NCBI GenBank assembly: GCA_037440765.1
Contig: JBBITL010000117.1
Coordinates: 1-10,678, forward strand
Length of the DNA stretch: 10,678 nt
Origin: DTKY01 sp037440765
GTDB lineage: Bacteria > Acidobacteriota > Terriglobia > Bryobacterales > Bryobacteraceae
Direction of reading: 5' to 3'
Positions 6,006 to 10,678 of the stretch are shown piece after piece. The notes under the pieces were generated by a model. The model was not told where the DNA came from. It did not search any database and saw only the letters and a program-made list of their open reading frames with translations. The position numbers and the translations under genes were made by a program. The first letter of the stretch is position 1; each line of letters opens with the position of its first letter.

Positions 6006-6995
6006 ATGAGGAAAGCCGTCCTATTTTTCCTGCTGGCCGCCGCTCTGTGCCGGGCCGTCATTCAGGCTCCGGGCAACGTCGCCTACGTGGTGGACAGGAC
6101 CAGCGGCCGTGTCTCGGTGGCAGATCTGGCCCGAAGGCTCGTGGACGACACCCTGATGTCGGGAGCGGGAGCGTCGGAGATGGTGGTCCTGCCCAACAAC
6201 CGGCTGGGCTTCGTTGCCAACCGCGACGCCGGTGAGGTGGGAGTCATAGACCTCCGCAACAACCGCTCCCTGGCGCCCATCCCGCTCAACCAGGGGCCCG
6301 GCCCGTCCAGCCTGGCGGCCACGCCGGACGGCCTGAGGGTCTACGTGGCCAACGTGGTCAACAACACCGTGAGCGTCATCGACATCAGCCGCAACCGGGT
6401 CGTCAAGACCCTCCCGGCCGGATCGCAGCCGTGCAGGCTGGTGATCGTGCCAGGCCGCGACATCGCCTACGTGGTGAACCGCGGCTCGAACAACCTGACG
6501 CTTGTGGACCTGAGGCTGAACGAGGTCCTCCTCAGCCCGGTCCCGGTCGGCTCGGCGCCGGTGGGCGCGGCATACAGCGGCGACGGCTCCAGGCTATACG
6601 TGATCAACAGCGGCTCAGACAACGTGACGGTGATCGACACATCGACCCGCCGGCAGGTTGGGCTGATCCAGACCGGCACGCGGCCGGCGGGCATGGCGGT
6701 CAACTCCGGCGCCGGCGTGGGCTACATCGCCAACGAGGGGTCGAACACCGTCACCGTTGTGAGTCTGGCCACCAACACGGCCTGCAAGCAAGTCGGGGTG
6801 GGCAACCAGCCCTCCGGCGCGGTGCTGGATCCGAACCGGGACTTTCTGTTCGTTCCCAACGCGGGATCCGGAAATGTGAGCATTATCAGCACCAGCTCGG
6901 ACAGCCTTTCGAGCACCATGCCCGGACCGGGCGGCAGCCTCGCCCGGCATTTTCGTGATCGCCCAGGACGGAACCGCGGCGGCGGTGCGCCCTAA
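6006..6995 (+). CDS. Secreted seven-bladed YVTN beta-propeller, frame broken near its end
   Basis: Exported beta-propeller protein. It opens with a signal peptide (MRKAVLFFLLAAALCRA, residues 1-17) after AGGAGG placed four bases before the ATG. Seven YVTN-type repeats begin near residues 26, 68, 112, 154, 197, 239 and 281 (AYVVDRTSGRVSV, GFVANRDAGEVGV, VYVANVVNNTVSV, AYVVNRGSNNLTL, LYVINSGSDNVTV, GYIANEGSNTVTV, LFVPNAGSGNVSI). The steady spacing of 42-44 residues makes a complete seven-bladed ring. Such domains bind proteins or surfaces outside the cell; the partner is unknown. Real sequence seems to end near residue 312; the last 17 residues are Arg/Gly-rich nonsense in the wrong frame. The natural continuation lies in the next frame from about 6943 (see the following entry). 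The gene diverges from secG. Confidence 0.82.
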   Translation: MRKAVLFFLLAAALCRAVIQAPGNVAYVVDRTSGRVSVADLARRLVDDTLMSGAGASEMVVLPNNRLGFVANRDAGEVGVIDLRNNRSLAPIPLNQGPGPSSLAATPDGLRVYVANVVNNTVSVIDISRNRVVKTLPAGSQPCRLVIVPGRDIAYVVNRGSNNLTLVDLRLNEVLLSPVPVGSAPVGAAYSGDGSRLYVINSGSDNVTVIDTSTRRQVGLIQTGTRPAGMAVNSGAGVGYIANEGSNTVTVVSLATNTACKQVGVGNQPSGAVLDPNRDFLFVPNAGSGNVSIISTSSDSLSSTMPGPGGSLARHFRDRPGRNRGGGAP

Positions 6996-7320
6996 CGGTT
7001 CGATCGTGTCCCCCTCAAACGCGGCGCCGCGCAAAGAGACGATCTCGCTGTACGTCACGGGTCTGGGGAGCACCAATCCACTCTCCCTCGAAGGCGACGC
7101 CGCTCCCATCGATGCGCTGGCCCGGACCATTCTGCCCGTGAAGGTGGTCGTGGGCGGGGTTGAATCACCGAGAGTTGGCTTTAGCGGCCTTGCGCCGGGA
7201 TTCAGCGGGCTCCATCAGATCAACTTCGAGGCACCTTCGACACCAGTCGTCGGAGTCTTGGATATCAAGCTGATAGTCGACAACCGCGAGAGCAACGCGG
7301 CGCGGCTGGCCGTGCGTTGA
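6955..7320 (+). CDS. TIGR03437 (Solibacter C-terminal) domain, detached end of the propeller protein
   Basis: This reads as the C-terminal domain of the preceding propeller protein, displaced by one base. The frame carries the family text SPGIFVIAQDGTAAA from about 6940, then ETISLYVTGLGSTNPL, VKVVVGGVESPRVGFSGLAP, GFSGLHQINFEAPS and an ending IKLIVDNRESNAARLAVR. These elements (TGLG, an intervening V.VGG.....GLAPGF.GL.QINF and a V.V...S closing strand) match the C-terminal domain that is numerous in Solibacter-type secreted proteins. The GTG at 6955 is only the first possible start codon and lies inside the domain, with no Shine-Dalgarno, so independent translation is unlikely. Skipping one base near 6941 (agcctc-g-cccggc) would give SLPGIFV and a fused protein of about 437 residues. 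The stop is seven bases from the convergent glycosyltransferase gene. Confidence 0.75.
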   Translation: MIAQDGTAAAVRPNGSIVSPSNAAPRKETISLYVTGLGSTNPLSLEGDAAPIDALARTILPVKVVVGGVESPRVGFSGLAPGFSGLHQINFEAPSTPVVGVLDIKLIVDNRESNAARLAVR

Positions 7321-7327
7321 GCGGCGG

Positions 7328-9304
7328 CTACGGGGCGGGTTTGAAGCCTGCGGCGGCGAGAATGACGCCCAGCTCGCGCTGATCCCCGGGCACCGCGAAG
7401 GTCCTGTCAACCAGGATCGCTACAACGGGCGATTCGGTGAGAGGAGTGAGCGGGGCCGAAACAAGCGTGAAACTGCCGGAGCCCTGGAAGAGCTGTTGAG
7501 CCACGGGCTTTTCGTCAAGCAAGAGCGTCACACGGCGGGCAGGCGATTGCGGGGGGATGTACAGCGCCACTTCCAGGGCCGAGGGCTGCCCGGGATTCTT
7601 GAGCAGCACCACTGCACGGCCTGCCATCCAGCGGTAGCGTCCTCCCTCCAGCTGGTAGATGCCGCTAACGATCTGCTGATCGGCCTCGGGGGCGTCCATC
7701 GGCAGGTAGGAGAGAGCCGGCTTGTGCTCCAGCACGAGCGAGGCCCGCAACCGGTCGATAGGCCCGGAGTGTATGTCGAACGGCCTGAGCCCCAGCGAGA
7801 CTGTGGAATAGGCCGAGCGCGCTCCAAGGCCCGTCAGCCGCAGGGGCAGCGTGCTCGAGATCTCCCGCTCCAGGGAGGGCGTCAAAACGCCGCCGCCGGT
7901 GGTGAACTCGACGGGGAACGCCAGTTCGCTCGAAACGACCACCTCGCCCGGCCGCACGGCCTGTCCGCGGACCAGCGGCAGGCCGCCGTCGCTTTCGACG
8001 TAGAAGCGCAGCCCCCACTCGCCGTTGATCCAGACGCGCCGGGTCTCGGTGTCGCCCTTCAATTGCCGTGCGAACTCCCGATAGCCGTCCCAGTGCTGGT
8101 AATTGACCAGGCTGAGGCAAAGGCTCAGCGCGAGTTGAAGGCCCACGCCCGCGGCCAGCCAGGCAGGGCGCGGCTTGAGCCTCCTCGACGCCGCCAGCGC
8201 CACGGGCGCGGCCATGGGCAGCAGGTACCTCGCCGACCCCGCGAAAAACAGCGCCAGCGCGCCGGCGAAGAAGATCAGCACCCAGGCCGAGAGGAACCTC
8301 GTGTCGCAGTCATTTCCATTCCGCGCGTGCGAAGCCGCGCTCGCGATGACCAGGACGCCAATCCCCACCGAGGCCCAGAACAACGGGTGGGGGTCCGCGA
8401 AGGCCGCCCCGGCCGCCGCTGCCAGCGAAGCAATCCACGGCCAGCGGCCGGCGGGCCGGAAGGCGGCCGCCGCCAGGACAGGGAAGATCAGCCACGCCGT
8501 GTGTCCGGTGAGCGCGGCGGCGTTCTTCAACTTGTTGGACAAGCTCTGAAAGCCGTAGGCCTGGAAGTATCCCGCCGCCACCGCAAGCGGCATCTCACCG
8601 GTCGATAGCCGTTCGCAAAGCTGCCATGCGGCCAGCACCAGCGGTCCCGTGAAAAGCGCCAGCCATCCCAGCCCCCAGCCCCGCCGCCTGCTCCACAAAT
8701 ACACCGCCAGAACCGGCGCCAGCAGGACGGACTGGTAGGCAGCCAGCGCGGCCAGCGCCAGGCCGAGCGCGGCGCCGGCAAGCCATGGCCGGGAACCTTC
8801 ATCCACGGCCCTGACGAACAAGGCCGCCGAAGCCATCCAGAACGCCAGCAGGGGCAGGTCCGCCTCAAACGAGTTGCCGTTCACGACAAACGCCGGCACG
8901 GCCAGGAACAGCAGAGTGGCCAGCAGCGGCCGCGGCGAGAATCGCCTCGCCAGCGACCACATGCTCAGCGCGGCGGCCAGCGAGAACGCCATGTATGCCG
9001 CGTGAAACGGGACCTCGCGGATATCCCCGGCCAGCGCCAGCAGGCCCGCCAGAATCCAGGCGTTCAAGGGCGGATGGGGATGTCCCTGCATGGACACCTC
9101 GGCGCCGCCGAACACGTATCTGGCGTGGTGCGGATGCAGCGGGTCGATCTGGGCGTGCTGGGCCCCGGCCAGGTAGTAGAAGTCATCGCCCTGGACCGCC
9201 TGGTTCAAAAAGGGAAGCCGGACAACCAGCACTACGGCGAGGACGACAATGACCCCCCAGTTGCCTGCGAGCTTGCGTCCTTGCGCCGCCCCTACGGCTT
9301 CCAC
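7328..9304 (-). CDS. Polytopic membrane glycosyltransferase, PMT/ArnT-like (GT-C)
   Basis: Integral membrane glycosyltransferase of the GT-C fold, which uses a lipid-linked sugar donor and acts on the outer face of the inner membrane. Of its 658 residues, about the first 430 hold roughly a dozen hydrophobic helices and the last 230 form a soluble extracytoplasmic part. Family marks: acidic pair GDDFYYLAG (Asp40/Asp41) in the first external loop, SMQGHPHPPLNAWILA (about 71-86), and NSFEADLPLLAFW (about 144-156), all as in family 39/ArnT-like enzymes. The acceptor (protein, lipid or polysaccharide) cannot be read. The GTG at 9304 is chosen because the frame further upstream lies wholly over gcvPB and reads as Arg/His/Gly-rich sequence, while hydrophobic sequence begins shortly after this GTG. 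It overlaps the gcvPB stop by 13 bases, suggesting coupled translation. No strong Shine-Dalgarno is visible, so the exact start is uncertain. Confidence 0.85.
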   Translation of the reverse strand: MEAVGAAQGRKLAGNWGVIVVLAVVLVVRLPFLNQAVQGDDFYYLAGAQHAQIDPLHPHHARYVFGGAEVSMQGHPHPPLNAWILAGLLALAGDIREVPFHAAYMAFSLAAALSMWSLARRFSPRPLLATLLFLAVPAFVVNGNSFEADLPLLAFWMASAALFVRAVDEGSRPWLAGAALGLALAALAAYQSVLLAPVLAVYLWSRRRGWGLGWLALFTGPLVLAAWQLCERLSTGEMPLAVAAGYFQAYGFQSLSNKLKNAAALTGHTAWLIFPVLAAAAFRPAGRWPWIASLAAAAGAAFADPHPLFWASVGIGVLVIASAASHARNGNDCDTRFLSAWVLIFFAGALALFFAGSARYLLPMAAPVALAASRRLKPRPAWLAAGVGLQLALSLCLSLVNYQHWDGYREFARQLKGDTETRRVWINGEWGLRFYVESDGGLPLVRGQAVRPGEVVVSSELAFPVEFTTGGGVLTPSLEREISSTLPLRLTGLGARSAYSTVSLGLRPFDIHSGPIDRLRASLVLEHKPALSYLPMDAPEADQQIVSGIYQLEGGRYRWMAGRAVVLLKNPGQPSALEVALYIPPQSPARRVTLLLDEKPVAQQLFQGSGSFTLVSAPLTPLTESPVVAILVDRTFAVPGDQRELGVILAAAGFKPAP

Positions 9305-10678
9305 CGGAGCACCGGCTTGCGCGCCGCCGTGACCTCGTCCACCCGGGCGGTGCGCGTGCTGTGGGGCGCCTTGAGGACCAGGTCCGGATTCTCCTCGGCT
9401 TCCCTGGCGATCGAGATCATGGCCTCCACGAACAGGTCCAGTTCGCGCTTGCTCTCGCTCTCGGTGGGTTCGATCATCATGGCCCCGCTCACGATCAGCG
9501 GAAAGCTCACGGTGTAGGGATGGAAGCCGTAATCGATCAGGCGCTTGGCGATGTCCATGGTCCGCACGCCGCGCGCCGCCTGGCGGGCGTCGCTGAAGAC
9601 GCACTCGTGAAGGCATGGCTCGGCCCGCGCGAGATCGTAGTAGGGCTCCAGCTTCTTACGGATGTAGTTGGCGTTCAGCACCGCGTCCATGGTGGCTCGC
9701 GGCAGCCCGTCCCCGCCGCAGGCCATGACGTAGGCCAGGGCGCGCACCACCACGCCGAAATTGCCGTAGAAGGCCCTGACGCGCCCCACCGATTGCGGCC
9801 GGTCGTAGTCGAACGTCCAGCTATCCTGCCGTCGCGCCAGGCGCGGGACGGGGAGGAAGGGCTCCAGGTGCTTCTTGACCGTCACCGGCCCGCTGCCGGG
9901 ACCCCCGCCCCCGTGGGGGGTAGAGAACGTCTTGTGCAGGTTGAGGTGCATGACGTCCACGCCGAAGTCCCCCGGACGGCTGATGCCGGCGAGCGCGTTC
10001 ATGTTCGCACCGTCCATGTAGAGCTGCGCGCCCTTGGCGTGCAGGATATCCGCCGCCTTCACTATGTCCTTCTCGAAAACACCGAGCGTGTTGGGATTTG
10101 TCACCATCAGCGCGGCCACGTCCTCGTCAACTGCCCGTCCCAGCGCCTCCACGTCGAGCATGCCGTGCTCGTTGGACTTTATGTTCTGGACCGTGTAGCC
10201 CGCCATGGCCGCGGTGGCGGGGTTGGTGCCGTGGGCGGAGTCCGGCATGAGAATCCGGCGGCGGGGGTTGCCCCGGCGCTCCAGGTAGGCCCGCACCAGC
10301 AGTAGGCCGGTGAGCTCGCCGTGCGCCCCGGCCGCCGGCTGAAGCGTAGCGGCGTCCATGCCGGTGATCTCCACCAGGGCGCGCTCCATCGCCGCCAGGA
10401 TCTCCATGGCGCCCTGCGAAAGACGCTCCGGCTGATACGGATGCGCCCAGGCCAGGCCCTCCACGCGCGCGGCCTGCTCGTTGATGCGCGGGTTGTACTT
10501 CATGGTGCATGAGCCGAGCGGGTAAAGCCCCAGGTCGATGGCGTAGTTCCAGGTGGACAGCCGCGTGAAGTGGCGGATGACGTCGACTTCGCTGACTTCG
10601 GGGAAGCCTTCGATCTGATGGCGGGTGTTCGACGGCGCAGTAGGCGAGGGGGAAGACGCGGCGGGCGAGGAAGTAGCG
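9292..10678 (-). CDS. gcvPB: Glycine dehydrogenase (decarboxylating) subunit 2, 5'-truncated by window edge
   Basis: PLP-carrying subunit of a split P-protein of the glycine cleavage system; it decarboxylates glycine and passes the aminomethyl group to lipoylated GcvH. The frame stays open to the right edge. Family sequence is continuous upstream of the ATG at 10503: EVSEVDVIRHFTRLSTWNY and then LYPLGSCTMKYNPRINE, so that ATG is internal and must not be taken as the start. Other marks: PAAGAHGELTGLLL, MPDSAHGTNPATAAMAGY, LYMDGANMNA, and the PLP-lysine segment HLNLHKTFSTPHGGGGPG with the Lys codon at 9931-9933. The end has SFPLIVSGAMMIEPTESE. Family length is near 480-490 residues, so roughly 20-30 N-terminal residues lie outside. 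The outermost 18 or so codons in view read as Ser/Thr/Pro/Ala-rich and do not look like the family. gcvPA is expected beyond the edge. Confidence 0.93.
   Translation of the reverse strand, partial: ATSSPAASSPSPTAPSNTRHQIEGFPEVSEVDVIRHFTRLSTWNYAIDLGLYPLGSCTMKYNPRINEQAARVEGLAWAHPYQPERLSQGAMEILAAMERALVEITGMDAATLQPAAGAHGELTGLLLVRAYLERRGNPRRRILMPDSAHGTNPATAAMAGYTVQNIKSNEHGMLDVEALGRAVDEDVAALMVTNPNTLGVFEKDIVKAADILHAKGAQLYMDGANMNALAGISRPGDFGVDVMHLNLHKTFSTPHGGGGPGSGPVTVKKHLEPFLPVPRLARRQDSWTFDYDRPQSVGRVRAFYGNFGVVVRALAYVMACGGDGLPRATMDAVLNANYIRKKLEPYYDLARAEPCLHECVFSDARQAARGVRTMDIAKRLIDYGFHPYTVSFPLIVSGAMMIEPTESESKRELDLFVEAMISIAREAEENPDLVLKAPHSTRTARVDEVTAARKPVLRWKP

Noticed and set aside
9305..9616. In-frame extension of the glycosyltransferase frame upstream to 9616
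   Set aside because: It lies entirely over gcvPB and reads as Arg/His/Gly/Asp-rich sequence with no hydrophobic or family content; it is the shadow of the gcvPB frame in GC-rich DNA.
9361..10305. 314-codon open frame on the plus strand
   Set aside because: Antisense to gcvPB, whose conserved motifs are unambiguous; the plus-strand product is His/Val/Arg-rich without family features.
1..10678. CRISPR array, insertion sequence, prophage or defence system
   Set aside because: No regularly spaced direct repeats, transposase or integrase motifs, terminal inverted repeats or known defence domains were seen on either strand.

Overview
The window is GC-rich bacterial chromosome, gene-dense, with no stretch above about 115 bases lacking a gene. 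The best lineage clue is the protein end at 6955-7320. It looks like the 'Solibacter C-terminal' domain (TIGR03437) joined to YVTN beta-propeller repeats, a combination expanded in Acidobacteriota of the Solibacter/Bryobacter group. The assignment is from recognition, not from a search.

Left part. Positions 1-619 (+) hold the C-terminal part of a protoporphyrinogen oxidase (haem synthesis), whose frame breaks near base 55. It converges, with a 20-base overlap, on a minus-strand gene for a small exported protein (600-1166) that has a possible leaderless promoter.

A minus-strand run follows, read from 5342 down to 1250 and packed like an operon: a HAD phosphatase/mutase, a membrane-anchored GAF protein with the layout of a hybrid histidine kinase but with nearly all phosphotransfer residues lost, a small secreted protein, and an EntS-like MFS exporter. 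Junctions are a 4-base GTGA overlap, 25 bases and 7 bases. Upstream of it lies a short structured spacer (two hairpins, 5374-5422), then tRNA-Leu(GAG) and secG. The secG-tRNA-Leu(GAG) order matches secG-leuU of E. coli. A good sigma-70-type promoter (5926-5955) drives secG and helps fix its start.

Right part. A plus-strand gene for a secreted seven-bladed propeller (6006 onward) is split by a frameshift near 6940 from its TIGR03437 end (to 7320). It converges on a minus-strand pair: gcvPB (PLP subunit 2 of the glycine cleavage P-protein, cut by the right edge) and a membrane glycosyltransferase of the PMT/ArnT superfamily (7328-9304) that starts inside the end of gcvPB.

Most of this is ordinary core and accessory content. 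The unusual items are the degenerate hybrid kinase, two apparent frameshifts, the hairpin spacer and the cross-phylum secG-tRNA arrangement. I see no CRISPR array, insertion sequence, phage gene or recognisable defence system.
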